Of a stretch of 21,378 nt of DNA, positions 14,701-21,378 are shown one piece after another. A program made the translations under genes and the position numbers. The notes under the pieces are model-generated. The model was not told the DNA's origin. It saw only the letters and a program-made list of their open reading frames with translations, and ran no database searches. Source of the DNA: CAZWBR01 sp964404205 (GTDB lineage Bacteria; Bacteroidota; Bacteroidia; Bacteroidales; Prolixibacteraceae); assembly GCA_964404205.1 (NCBI GenBank), contig CAYOJD010000051.1, positions 1 through 21,378 of the forward strand, in the 5' to 3' direction. How positions within the stretch are numbered: the first letter of the stretch is position 1; each line of letters begins with the position of its first letter.

Positions 14701-17456
14701 CCATAACTGAACCTTTGGCAGCGCTTCAGGCATCGGTTGATGTAACATCCAATGTCGACTGCTTTGGCAACGGTACTGGTTCAGCAAATATTTCAGCCAC
14801 AGGGGGTGTAGCGCCTTATCAATTTTTCTTCAACAATGAAACCACTCCGTCGGGCGGAAGTTACGTTAATCTTCAGAAAGGCTCCTACCCCGTTCTGGTA
14901 CGTGATGCAAACGGGTGCGAAACCAATGTAACCATCACCATTTCCGGCCCCGATGCTCCGCTTACTGCTTCAGCCAGCACAATTGTCCCACCACTTTGCT
15001 CGGGTGCGGTAAACGGCTCGGCAACCATAACGGCATCAGGCGGAACTCCCGATTATACCTATAGCCTGAACGGAGGCGCCTATCAAACCATTGCCACTTT
15101 TGCCGGGCTTTCTGCCGGAAATCATCTGGTTACCGTAAAGGATGCAAAAGGTTGTACTTTCGATGTTAATTTCAACATTAGCCAGCCTGATCTCCTAACG
15201 CTTACGGCACCATCAATACAGAATATTAAATGCTTTAATACCAACACCGGCGAGGTAACTTTGACAGCCAACGGCGGAACGACTCCTTACCAATACGACA
15301 TTACAAACGGAACAAATGCGCTGAGCAACAGCACCGGACAATTTACAAATTTACCGGTAGGAAGTTATACCGCCAAAGTAACCGATGTCAATCTTTGCGA
15401 AGCTACCACTACATTCACCATCAGCGAACCGTTAACTGCGCTGCAAACATCAGTAATATCTAAAACGGATGTCGATTGTAACAACAGTCAAGGCTCTTTT
15501 ACAGTCGATGCAACAGGGGGAGTTGCACCTTATTCGTTCAGTCTTGATGGTGCAACGGCTCAACCGACAGGCATTTACACCAATCTCGCTATTGGGAGTT
15601 ATGTTGTAACCATCACCGATGCTGCGGGTTGTGAGGCGACTCAAAACATTACCATTCAAGATTTGACGAACATAGATGCATCCCTAACCGCTGACAATAT
15701 GACCATTTGCGAAAGCAATCCGGTCAGTTTTACAGCCAGCGGTGGAGATGAATATGAATTTCTGGTTAACGGAATTCTTGTTCTGGCCCGCTCAGCTGCG
15801 GCTACCTACAGCAACTCGACATTGCAGCCTGGTGATGTTGTTACTGCCGAAGTTTATAACACAACAACTGGTTGTCACAAAACATCCAATCCTGTTACCA
15901 TTACCGTCCACCTCAAACCCGTTGTAACGCTTGCCCCGATGAGCAATGTATGTAATACGGGAACGCCGTTTGCCCTTGCGGGAGGATTACCAGCGGGTGG
16001 TACCTATTCGGGAACAGGTATCACCAATGGTCAGTTTAATCCTGCGGTTGCGGGTGCTGGAGTGCATGTAATTACTTATACTTACACCAATTCCGATGGT
16101 TGTCAGGCAACTGCATCAACCAATCTTACCGTAGATAATTGTAATCTCTCTTTAACCAAAAAAGCCCATTTTAACGACGAAAACGGGAATAATCGTGCCG
16201 AGATTGGCGAGACTATCACTTATCAATTTACAATTCAAAATGGTGGAAATACTGATTTAACCAATCTGATAATCACCGACCCGTTGGTTACTGTTAGCGG
16301 TGGGGCATTAGCTTTGTTACCGGCTGGAGGTAGCGACAACTCCACGTTTAGCGCAACTTTTGTACTCACCCTGAAGGAGATAGATGCCGCTAAGGTATCC
16401 AATCAGGCAACCGTTGCAGCAATTGCATTGGGAACAACTACGCTTTACGATTTGTCGGACGACCCGGACAACAGTGCAAATGTTGATGCTGACAATGATG
16501 GCGAGCCGGACGATGTAACCGTCACGAACCTTAATGTAGTTCCGGTTGTTGTCGATGACAATGTGGCGATGGACGAAGATAATCAGCTCAATATCGATGT
16601 GCTGGACAACGATAGTTTTGGTGGCAACGGCCCCTCTTCGTCAGCAATAGTGATAACGGTTCAGCCACTTTACGGTCAAATCAGGGTTGATGTTGGTACG
16701 AAACCCAACGATCCGGGCGACGATATTATTGTTTACACTCCAGATGCCGACTATTTTGGTTCAGATGGCTTTACTTATCAAATTTGCGATACGGATGGCG
16801 ACTGTGCCACCGCAACGGTCAACATAACCGTCAGAGCGGTTAACGATCCTCCGGTATATGATGGAAACAACTACACCACGATGGAGTATCACCCCATCGA
16901 TGGCAATATTTTGCAAGATGTTACCGATATTGATAATCTGCACAGCGATTTAACAATCAATACCACTCCGGTTTCGCAACCAGCCAACGGAACTGTTACC
17001 TTACAGTCGAACGGAAATTTTATTTACACGCCTAAGATGGATTTCATTGGTAGAGATTATTTCGACGTTCAAATTTGTGATAACGGAACGCCAAATGAAT
17101 GTATCACCGAACGGATCTATTTCGATGTTACGCCAGCCGACGATTGCGAACTGCTCGTGCCCAACGCCTTCTCTCCTGATGGTGATGGCATTAACGAAAC
17201 ATTTAAAATCAGATGCTTATATCAATTCCCAGAAGCCCATCTGCAAGTTTTCAGTCGCTGGGGATCGCTGGTTTACGAAAAGAAAAATTACGGCAACGGC
17301 AACTACTGGCCAGGAACCGAGTGGTGGGATGGACGTTCGAACAACAGTTGGGCGCTCACCAATGAGGTTTTGCCATCGGCGACTTACGTATATATCCTTT
17401 ATCTGGGTAATGGCGAAATCAAGAAAGGAACCCTTTTCCTGAAAAGTAACCGATAA
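11799..17456 (+). CDS. Giant secreted SprB-repeat protein with T9SS type B C-terminal domain
   Basis: 1885 residues. A hydrophobic export signal (RLLLLMLMLLPAFAFA, about 44-59) is preceded by an unusually long Asn/Lys-rich leader; a start at M23 (11865) is an alternative. After an N-terminal region come two GEVED domains, closing with GEVEDH (473) and GEIEDSY (646). Eight SprB-type repeats follow, each with a Cys (669, 749, 829, 908, 988, 1067, 1145, 1227) and a GGTPPY-like motif, then a decayed ninth (Cys1304), Ig/PKD-like domains, a DUF11-like domain (LTKKAHFNDENGN), and two cadherin-like domains (DDNVAMDEDNQLNIDVLDND). The C-terminus (about 1785-1885; VPNAFSPDGDGINETF, LQVFSRWGSLVYE) is the gliding-motility-associated type B sorting domain of the type IX system. 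Probably a surface adhesin. No PorP/SprF partner is adjacent. Confidence 0.93.
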   Translation: MKTNIELRVISNFGKAENADNKMVDDRNHNNPATQNKKNNNAKRLLLLMLMLLPAFAFAQYAINGSGYYKNQIFWLPWNDGKLAELNKINGSIIWTSNDGLPQGVELTMTVTAMNGAASVYTSGTDANDTFDDLFNGLSNNAVSTPPNALLSREVTVQLTVNGASVSPRMVFADAGNSTADEYLKITRQGTDGWYFLEGWDRTNSSGSDYTVNISGTDRNIAITQLTGTDNASPVGTYLLMAPALSAFSLEMNGKPATAVSMGLFLPIDYSDVTGFASAAHLIERIATTSSLSAGTFGTGATNDGQIFPDQNPGSYWPITKVEERIRLGFTVDADPSYTPNDQASGDDLQGTDDEESIPVVDDIIIDNVGNYSLTCFSYNNSGTNANLLAWIDFNQNGLFEDNEAVNNGLAYTIPSSAVPSITSLVWDLSQYDCAAGTIKAGRSYLRVRLTTNSLLDSRSDLDGRSLNIALNGEVEDHLINITGYDYGDLPVSFGSPSALVNTDADKDGTPDNAGSIWLGNSVSYSECSPLYSTDANGDSGDDGLMVPDELIAGQPADWIININSQASVFNAQWGIWFDWDGNGSFTDASDGFYSGASNVSTLTPVVLNVTPPSTAVSTFGVRVMVRPEAQGAFAKANFDADITNGEIEDSYVEFPLKAYIIDQKNVPCFGGNTGEVTIEATGGTPPYEFSFNNESNYSSTVVFSNLTAGNYTVYVRDAAGDKVTVPVNITQTLNAVVATVDTKTDVLCVGATTGNANVTASGGTPPYRFFFNGETIARVDGNFVNLSAGSYPVIVRDANDCETTATITITEPAQALQASIQTKTDAGCFGSATGSFTISATGGIEPYNYSIDGGTTFQVTNIFSNLEAKAYPIQVKDANNCTVDLTASIDQPLQLIASLTTKQDVKCTGTNSGSLTVSPTGGTPPYRFTIDNWATENNTGTFNNLVAGNYTIGVKDAKNCETTVTATITEPLAALQASVDVTSNVDCFGNGTGSANISATGGVAPYQFFFNNETTPSGGSYVNLQKGSYPVLVRDANGCETNVTITISGPDAPLTASASTIVPPLCSGAVNGSATITASGGTPDYTYSLNGGAYQTIATFAGLSAGNHLVTVKDAKGCTFDVNFNISQPDLLTLTAPSIQNIKCFNTNTGEVTLTANGGTTPYQYDITNGTNALSNSTGQFTNLPVGSYTAKVTDVNLCEATTTFTISEPLTALQTSVISKTDVDCNNSQGSFTVDATGGVAPYSFSLDGATAQPTGIYTNLAIGSYVVTITDAAGCEATQNITIQDLTNIDASLTADNMTICESNPVSFTASGGDEYEFLVNGILVLARSAAATYSNSTLQPGDVVTAEVYNTTTGCHKTSNPVTITVHLKPVVTLAPMSNVCNTGTPFALAGGLPAGGTYSGTGITNGQFNPAVAGAGVHVITYTYTNSDGCQATASTNLTVDNCNLSLTKKAHFNDENGNNRAEIGETITYQFTIQNGGNTDLTNLIITDPLVTVSGGALALLPAGGSDNSTFSATFVLTLKEIDAAKVSNQATVAAIALGTTTLYDLSDDPDNSANVDADNDGEPDDVTVTNLNVVPVVVDDNVAMDEDNQLNIDVLDNDSFGGNGPSSSAIVITVQPLYGQIRVDVGTKPNDPGDDIIVYTPDADYFGSDGFTYQICDTDGDCATATVNITVRAVNDPPVYDGNNYTTMEYHPIDGNILQDVTDIDNLHSDLTINTTPVSQPANGTVTLQSNGNFIYTPKMDFIGRDYFDVQICDNGTPNECITERIYFDVTPADDCELLVPNAFSPDGDGINETFKIRCLYQFPEAHLQVFSRWGSLVYEKKNYGNGNYWPGTEWWDGRSNNSWALTNEVLPSATYVYILYLGNGEIKKGTLFLKSNR
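13788..15690 (+). repeat. Coding tandem SprB-type repeats (8, about 79 codons each)
   Basis: The conserved cysteines are 80, 80, 79, 80, 79, 78 and 82 codons apart, so units are about 235-245 nt long. Protein motifs TGxxTxxATGGTPPYxFxxN and AGxYxVxVxDAxxCE recur, while the DNA of the units has diverged, so the expansion is old. GGTPPY codons produce short palindromes such as GGAGGAACTCCTCC (twice). Confidence 0.9.
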
Positions 17457-17474
17457 TCGATATTGAAAGAAAGA

Positions 17475-17510
17475 TAATCCGGGAAGTAACTTTTCCCGGA
17501 TTACTTTTTT
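17475..17510 (+). terminator. Intrinsic terminator of the giant adhesin gene
   Basis: TAATCCGGGAA at 17475-17485 pairs perfectly with 17493-17503 around a 7-nt loop and is followed by CTTTTTT. It lies 19 nt after the stop codon. Confidence 0.92.
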
Positions 17511-17532
17511 CTAATCATGAGCACTATTTTAG

Positions 17533-17567
17533 TTTGGCACGAAATTCGTACGGTTTGATTAAATTTG
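17533..17567 (+). promoter_or_regulatory. Putative promoter of the two small unknown genes
   Basis: TAAATTTG (17560-17567) matches the Bacteroidota -7 consensus TAnnTTTG exactly. TTTG at 17533-17536 could be the -33 element, though the 23-nt spacing is longer than the usual 19-21. The start codon would be about 13 nt after the transcription start. Confidence 0.45.
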
Positions 17568-17586
17568 CAACTCAATTTTGTAATAA

Positions 17587-17967
17587 ATGAGCAGAAAGAT
17601 CGATTTGACAGGTCGTTGGAAATATCAGGAAGATTTTGGCTTCGGAAAAGATAGTGGTTTTGCCGAATTGCGCCAAAAAGGGATGCAATTATCTGGAGAA
17701 CTGCGTTTTTCGGAACAGATCGAAGGTGAAGAGACTTTCATGGTCAAGCAGGAAGTTACCGGCCGAATCGATGGGAATAGTGTAAAAATCAAATCACACT
17801 CCTGCGAAATTCTCTTTTCTGACGAAGATATAATCTATGAACTTGATACTTGGGAAGGTGAAATTATGCCCGATGGTAGAATTATTGGCAGTAGTCAGGA
17901 TGCTGAAGGTACCGGTGGTATCTTTATCATGGAAAGAATTGAAGAGAACCAAAACCGGTTAAACTAA
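17587..17967 (+). CDS. Hypothetical protein, possible small beta-barrel
   Basis: A 126-residue soluble protein without signal peptide or membrane helix, and with many acidic residues. I do not recognise a family. It opens DLTGRWKYQEDFGFG and continues in alternating short strands (MQLSGELRFSEQ, TFMVKQEVTGRIDGNSVKI, EGEIMPDGRIIGSSQDA, GGIFIMERIE), a pattern resembling calycin/lipocalin-like barrels in which GxW near the start is typical; this is only an inference. Its TAA stop overlaps the ATG of the next gene by one base (TAATG), so the two are probably co-translated and functionally linked. It follows its own promoter-like sequence and the strong terminator of the adhesin gene, so it is a separate unit. 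Confidence 0.75.
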   Translation: MSRKIDLTGRWKYQEDFGFGKDSGFAELRQKGMQLSGELRFSEQIEGEETFMVKQEVTGRIDGNSVKIKSHSCEILFSDEDIIYELDTWEGEIMPDGRIIGSSQDAEGTGGIFIMERIEENQNRLN

Positions 17968-18149
17968 TGGAAGATTTTGGGAAAATGTGTTTCGTTTGCG
18001 AAGCACCAATCGTTAGCGGAAACTACTCCTACAACACAATGGTAAATTTGCCCGTTTGCCAACAATGCAAAGGCACTGACAACGAAAAAAAGATGGTCGA
18101 TGACCTGCTTGAAGGTTTAGCCGAACGTTTTGTATGCGGATGCATCTAA
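17967..18149 (+). CDS. Hypothetical 60-residue Cys-rich zinc-ribbon-like protein
   Basis: A very small soluble protein with two CxxC pairs, CFVC (residues 8-11) and CQQC (31-34), about 20 residues apart, which could bind one zinc as a treble-clef or ribbon, plus a C-terminal CGCI. The middle (DNEKKMVDDLLEGLAERF) looks helical. The start codon shares its A with the stop of the preceding gene, supporting translational coupling and hence reality of this short gene. I do not know the family. It ends only 6 nt before the stop codon of the convergent ABC-F gene, with no hairpin between them. Confidence 0.7.
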   Translation: MEDFGKMCFVCEAPIVSGNYSYNTMVNLPVCQQCKGTDNEKKMVDDLLEGLAERFVCGCI

Positions 18150-18155
18150 ACTGAG

Positions 18156-20015
18156 TCAGGCAATTTCACTCAGTTCCAGCCAGCGCATTTCCTTTTCGTC
18201 CAAAAGGATACTTATTTGACCATGACGTTTCGATTTGGTAAGTAACTCATCAGCCGAACATTGTCCCGAATTCATCTCCTCTTCCAACGTAGCCTTCTCG
18301 TTTTCAAGCAACAGAATTTCTTTCTCAAGTTGTTCAAACTCATTCTTCTCCTTGAAGCTCAATTTTCGCTTATCCGACTGTGGTTTAACACGTTGAATCT
18401 TTTCACCTTTTTCTGCCGGAAGTTCAGCCTTCAATTTCTCATCAAGCCAAATCCTGTAATCAGAATAGTTGCCGGGAAAATCTTTAATTTTTCCATCGCC
18501 CTCGAAGACAAAAAGATGATCGACAATCTTATCCATAAAATAGCGATCGTGCGATACGACCATCAAACAACCTTTAAAGCTGCGCAAATACTCTTCCAGC
18601 ACGTTAAGGGTGAGAATATCCAAATCGTTGGTAGGCTCATCGAGAATCAAGAAATTGGGATTTCTCATTAAAACCGTACAAAGATAAAGCCGTCGCTTTT
18701 CGCCACCACTCAGTTTCTCAACCACATTATACTGTGTGTCGGGCGGAAACAGAAATGTTGTAAGAAACTGTGAAGCAGTGAGTTTACTTCCATTTCCGGT
18801 TTCAATTACTTCTGCAATCTCTTTCACTACATCAATTACGCGGTCGCCCGGCGAAAAGGTGATACCTTCCTGATTGTAATATCCAAAACTGATGGTTTCG
18901 CCAACATCGATTCGGCCACTGTCGGGCTTGCAGTTTCCGGTGATCAGGTTAAGAAAAGTACTTTTGCCGGTACCATTTTTCCCTACAATGCCAATTTTAT
19001 CGAATCTGGAAAGTTTGTAACTGAAATCATCAACAATTTTCACCCTTTCAAAACTTTTGAACAAACCACTAATTTCCAGAATTTTGCCTCCCAGTCGTTG
19101 TCCCTGGATGGTTAGCTCAACGCTATCTTCAACTCTTCTTTTCGATGCTTTTTCTTGCAATTTGTAGGCATTCTCGGTTCTGTATTTCGATTTGTGGCTG
19201 CGCGCCTGCGGCATTCGTCTCAGCCATTCCAACTCTGTACGGAAAAGATTTCGTGCTTTGTCCACCTCAGCATTCTGCACCTGAATTCGTTCGTCCCGTT
19301 TTTCAAGATAATAACCATAATTACCGCGATAACGATAAATTGTATTATCCTCGAGTTCAATAATTTCATTGCATACATTATCGAGAAAATAACGATCGTG
19401 GGTCACCATTAGTAATGTACACTTTGTCCTTTCAAGATATTTCTCAAGCCACTCAATCATATCCAAATCGAGGTGGTTGGTTGGCTCATCCAGAATAAGC
19501 AGATCGGGTTCATCAATTAAAACATGCGCCAACGCCACCCTTTTTTTCTGGCCACCTGACAGTTCGCTAATTTTCTGACTAAGATTTGTAATCTTTAGCT
19601 CCGTGAGAATCTGTTTTATCTTCAACTCATAATCCCATGCGTTTAATCGATTCATTTTTTCGATAGCTAATGCCAATTGCTGCTGATTGTCATTTCCAAG
19701 CGCTATCTCGTATTCGCGCACTACGCCAGCCAGCTCGCCTGTGGCATTAAAAGCGGTTCCAAGTACTGTATCATCGGGATTCAAATCAGGCATTTGGCGC
19801 AAATATCCTACTGTAATGTCACGGGTAAAAGTGACAGCCCCACTGTCAGCGACCTCTTTACCAGTTATAATATCCATCAAAGTCGATTTTCCCGCCCCGT
19901 TTCTGGCAATCAAAGCCACTTTCTGGCCTTGTGCGATGGTAAAACTGATTCCATCGAAAAGAGCAAGTTCGCCCCAATATTTGGTAAGATTCTCGATTTG
20001 AAGATATGGTATCAT
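18156..20015 (-). CDS. ABC-F family ATPase (Uup type)
   Basis: A 619-residue soluble protein with two ABC ATPase domains in tandem and no membrane segments, which defines ABC-F. Domain 1: Walker A ARNGAGKST (37-45), signature LSGGQKKRVALAH, Walker B LLILDEPTNHLD. A charged linker helix region (DKARNLFRTELEWLRRMPQ) separates it from domain 2: GKNGTGKST, LSGGEKRRLYL, FLILDEPTNDLD. The C-terminal 90 residues (from KLSFKEKNEFEQLEKEI) form a coiled coil as in Uup. Uup-type proteins act on ribosomes or branched DNA; resistance by ribosome protection is known only in other ABC-F branches and is not indicated here. It is divergent from the endonuclease III gene. Confidence 0.93.
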   Translation of the reverse strand: MIPYLQIENLTKYWGELALFDGISFTIAQGQKVALIARNGAGKSTLMDIITGKEVADSGAVTFTRDITVGYLRQMPDLNPDDTVLGTAFNATGELAGVVREYEIALGNDNQQQLALAIEKMNRLNAWDYELKIKQILTELKITNLSQKISELSGGQKKRVALAHVLIDEPDLLILDEPTNHLDLDMIEWLEKYLERTKCTLLMVTHDRYFLDNVCNEIIELEDNTIYRYRGNYGYYLEKRDERIQVQNAEVDKARNLFRTELEWLRRMPQARSHKSKYRTENAYKLQEKASKRRVEDSVELTIQGQRLGGKILEISGLFKSFERVKIVDDFSYKLSRFDKIGIVGKNGTGKSTFLNLITGNCKPDSGRIDVGETISFGYYNQEGITFSPGDRVIDVVKEIAEVIETGNGSKLTASQFLTTFLFPPDTQYNVVEKLSGGEKRRLYLCTVLMRNPNFLILDEPTNDLDILTLNVLEEYLRSFKGCLMVVSHDRYFMDKIVDHLFVFEGDGKIKDFPGNYSDYRIWLDEKLKAELPAEKGEKIQRVKPQSDKRKLSFKEKNEFEQLEKEILLLENEKATLEEEMNSGQCSADELLTKSKRHGQISILLDEKEMRWLELSEIA

Positions 20016-20032
20016 AATAGCCTGCTTTTTGG

Positions 20033-20063
20033 CAAAAGTAATACGATTCGGCCGTTTGCCAAG
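20033..20063 (-). promoter_or_regulatory. Promoter of the ABC-F gene
   Basis: On the minus strand CTTG (20060-20063) and TACTTTTG (20033-20040) are separated by exactly 19 nt; the latter is a perfect TAnnTTTG. Transcription would start about 11 nt before the ATG. Confidence 0.6.
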
Positions 20064-20115
20064 AGCTATGCTTATCGGACTGAAAAACCAAAATCATTTT
20101 TAAGTACGAAAACGT

Positions 20116-20123
20116 TATCTTAG
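20116..20123 (+). promoter_or_regulatory. Possible -7 element of the endonuclease III gene
   Basis: TATCTTAG matches TAnnTTTG at seven of eight positions and stands 19 nt before the ATG; the -33 region is only T-rich. Tentative. Confidence 0.25.
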
Positions 20124-20142
20124 GCGGCAATAATCATTCATT

Positions 20143-20799
20143 ATGAAAATTGAAGAGCGTTACGAAAAAATAATCGACTGGTTCAAGGTTAATATGCCAG
20201 TAGCCGAAACTGAGCTCGATTATAAAACCCCTTATCAATTGTTGGTTGCCGTTATTTTATCGGCACAATGTACCGACAAACGAGTAAATTTGATAACTCC
20301 GGAGTTATTCAAGCAATATCCCACAGTTTATAAATTGGCCGAAGCCGAGGCAAACGAGGTTTTCGAGTACATCAGAAGTTGTTCATATCCAAATAACAAA
20401 TCCAAACATCTGGTTGGAATGGCCCGCAAAGTTGTTTCTGATTTCGATGGCAATATCCCCAACGAAATTGAAGAACTGACTAAGCTACCCGGCGTTGGAC
20501 GAAAAACAGCCAACGTGATTGTTTCGGTAGCCTTCAATAAACCCGCAATGGCAGTTGATACTCATGTTTTCAGAGTTGCCGCGCGCTTGGGATTAACTAT
20601 AAAATCAAAAAATCCGCTTGATACAGAACAACAACTGGTTAAGCACATTCCAGAAGAGATGCTTCCTATTGCCCACCACTGGTTAATTTTACATGGCCGT
20701 TATGTTTGTATTGCCCGTAAACCCCAATGTCCGTCGTGTGGCCTTCAACCTTACTGTGCTTACTTTCAAGACAATAAAAACGAGGCCACTATAAGTTAA
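20143..20799 (+). CDS. nth: Endonuclease III (DNA glycosylase/AP lyase)
   Basis: A 218-residue base-excision repair enzyme that removes oxidised pyrimidines and cuts the abasic site. The helix-hairpin-helix LPGVGRKTANVIV carries the catalytic Lys, and AVDTHVFRVAARLGL carries the catalytic Asp. The C-terminal cluster loop CIARKPQCPSCGLQPYC has the exact C-x6-C-x2-C-x5-C spacing for the [4Fe-4S] cluster. Length is typical. The start MKIEERYEKIIDWF is the first ATG and leaves a normal N-terminal helix. It is divergent from the ABC-F gene and followed by a 191-nt spacer without a clear terminator. Confidence 0.97.
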   Translation: MKIEERYEKIIDWFKVNMPVAETELDYKTPYQLLVAVILSAQCTDKRVNLITPELFKQYPTVYKLAEAEANEVFEYIRSCSYPNNKSKHLVGMARKVVSDFDGNIPNEIEELTKLPGVGRKTANVIVSVAFNKPAMAVDTHVFRVAARLGLTIKSKNPLDTEQQLVKHIPEEMLPIAHHWLILHGRYVCIARKPQCPSCGLQPYCAYFQDNKNEATIS

Positions 20800-20936
20800 C
20801 CCGAATAATTAACCATATATCAAACAATTAACTTTAAACAGCTTCATCCGGGGATAAAATTTTATTTGAATGATTCTAAATTCGGCCTTAAGTATCGGAA
20901 AATAGCCCAGACAATTTTTTTTTGTATCATTCTTTG

Positions 20937-20944
20937 TACATTTG
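20937..20944 (+). promoter_or_regulatory. Promoter -7 element of the ferredoxin gene
   Basis: TACATTTG is an exact TAnnTTTG, 46 nt before the ATG. About 20 nt upstream is a T9 tract (20915-20923) ending TTTG, which may serve as the -33 element. Confidence 0.5.
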
Positions 20945-20990
20945 TCTTCGAAATAAAGTTAATAACATTATCAATTTAATACTCTGAGAC

Positions 20991-21158
20991 ATGGCCTACA
21001 AAATTTCCGACAGTTGTATCGCATGCGGAACTTGCATCGACGAATGTCCTGTTGAAGCTATCAGCGAAGGTGAAATCTACAAAATTGATCCTGAATTATG
21101 TACAGATTGTGGCTCTTGCGCCGAAGTTTGTCCCGTTGATGCTATTTCTCCTGAATAA
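20991..21158 (+). CDS. 2[4Fe-4S] ferredoxin
   Basis: A 55-residue clostridial-type ferredoxin that carries electrons at low potential in the cytoplasm. The protein starts MAYKISDSCIACGTC. It has two C-x2-C-x2-C-x3-C-P motifs: CIACGTCIDECP (Cys 9, 12, 15, 19) and CTDCGSCAEVCP (Cys 37, 40, 43, 47), enough for two clusters, joined by a short EGEIYKIDPEL linker. Length is typical. It stands alone between its own promoter and a strong terminator, as is usual for highly expressed ferredoxins, and suggests an anaerobic or facultative metabolism (partners such as pyruvate:ferredoxin oxidoreductase or Rnf are not in the window). Confidence 0.96.
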   Translation: MAYKISDSCIACGTCIDECPVEAISEGEIYKIDPELCTDCGSCAEVCPVDAISPE

Positions 21159-21184
21159 TACAGGTTGTAAAATAACATTTACCG

Positions 21185-21212
21185 AAAGCCCGCTAAATAG
21201 CGGGCTTTTTGT
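21185..21212 (+). terminator. Intrinsic terminator of the ferredoxin gene
   Basis: AAAGCCCGCTA (21185-21195) and its complement (21198-21208) form a strong stem followed by TTTTTGTTTT, 26 nt after the stop codon. Confidence 0.95.
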
Positions 21213-21378
21213 TTTAATTTCAAAAACATTTAGTTAAGTATTATTTACGAAAACTTCAAATCTCGTTCCTGAAAAACCAATCACCAGAAATTTTATTCAA
21301 ACTATTGACTTATAATAAATTGTTTGCTTATATTTAAGAATAGAATTTATGAAAGGTCTTTAGTCCGAAAATGAAATT
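21213..21378. other. AT-rich right edge, no gene seen
   Basis: No open frame or RNA is recognisable. The short ATG frame at about 21350 ends at once (TAG); an ATG at the last few bases might begin the next gene but cannot be judged. Confidence 0.5.

Noticed and set aside
20800..20990. Small gene or RNA between endonuclease III and ferredoxin
   Set aside because: The spacer is AT-rich with only the ferredoxin promoter recognisable; no conserved motif or stable hairpin was seen.

Overview
The window looks like a chromosomal segment of a Bacteroidota bacterium, most likely a free-living or marine/sediment Bacteroidales/Marinilabiliales-type organism. The indicators are a gliding-motility/type-IX-secretion (T9SS) type B C-terminal domain on a giant SprB-repeat protein, Bacteroidota-type promoters (TTG/TTTG near -33 and TAnnTTTG near -7), scarcity of Shine-Dalgarno sequences, a GH78 rhamnosidase and many lipoprotein or Sec signals. 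Moderate G+C and the family resemblances agree. The genus cannot be named from sequence alone.

Layout. 1-805: no convincing gene. Much of it is a degenerate tandem array with a 21-nt period, clearest at 328-690, followed by a strong hairpin. 806-7170, minus strand: a compact five-gene efflux operon, tetR - tolC - periplasmic adaptor - HAE-type RND pump - small PII-like protein. The tolC gene contains a 10-N assembly gap that hides real sequence. 7328-10066, minus: an exported GH78 alpha-L-rhamnosidase interrupted by one in-frame TAA. 10179-11540, minus: a GntP-family gluconate/sugar-acid permease. The leaders of these two genes share two sequence blocks, and a perfect 19-bp palindrome lies upstream of the permease. 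11799-17456, plus: a 1885-residue secreted protein with two GEVED domains, eight or nine SprB-type repeats, Ig/cadherin-like domains and a T9SS C-terminal domain. 17587-18149, plus: two small unknown genes overlapping by one base. 18156-20015, minus: a Uup-type ABC-F ATPase. 20143-20799, plus: endonuclease III. 20991-21158, plus: a 55-residue 2[4Fe-4S] ferredoxin (not among long ORFs) with its own promoter and terminator.

How they work together. The efflux operon is a complete tripartite exporter with its repressor as first gene and a PII-like protein as last. The rhamnosidase and permease look like a small carbohydrate-scavenging pair under common control, although the enzyme reading frame is broken as sequenced. 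The giant adhesin stands alone, without the PorP/SprF partner usually found beside such genes. The right end is ordinary housekeeping. The strongest candidate for something undescribed is the 21-nt periodic array at the left end.
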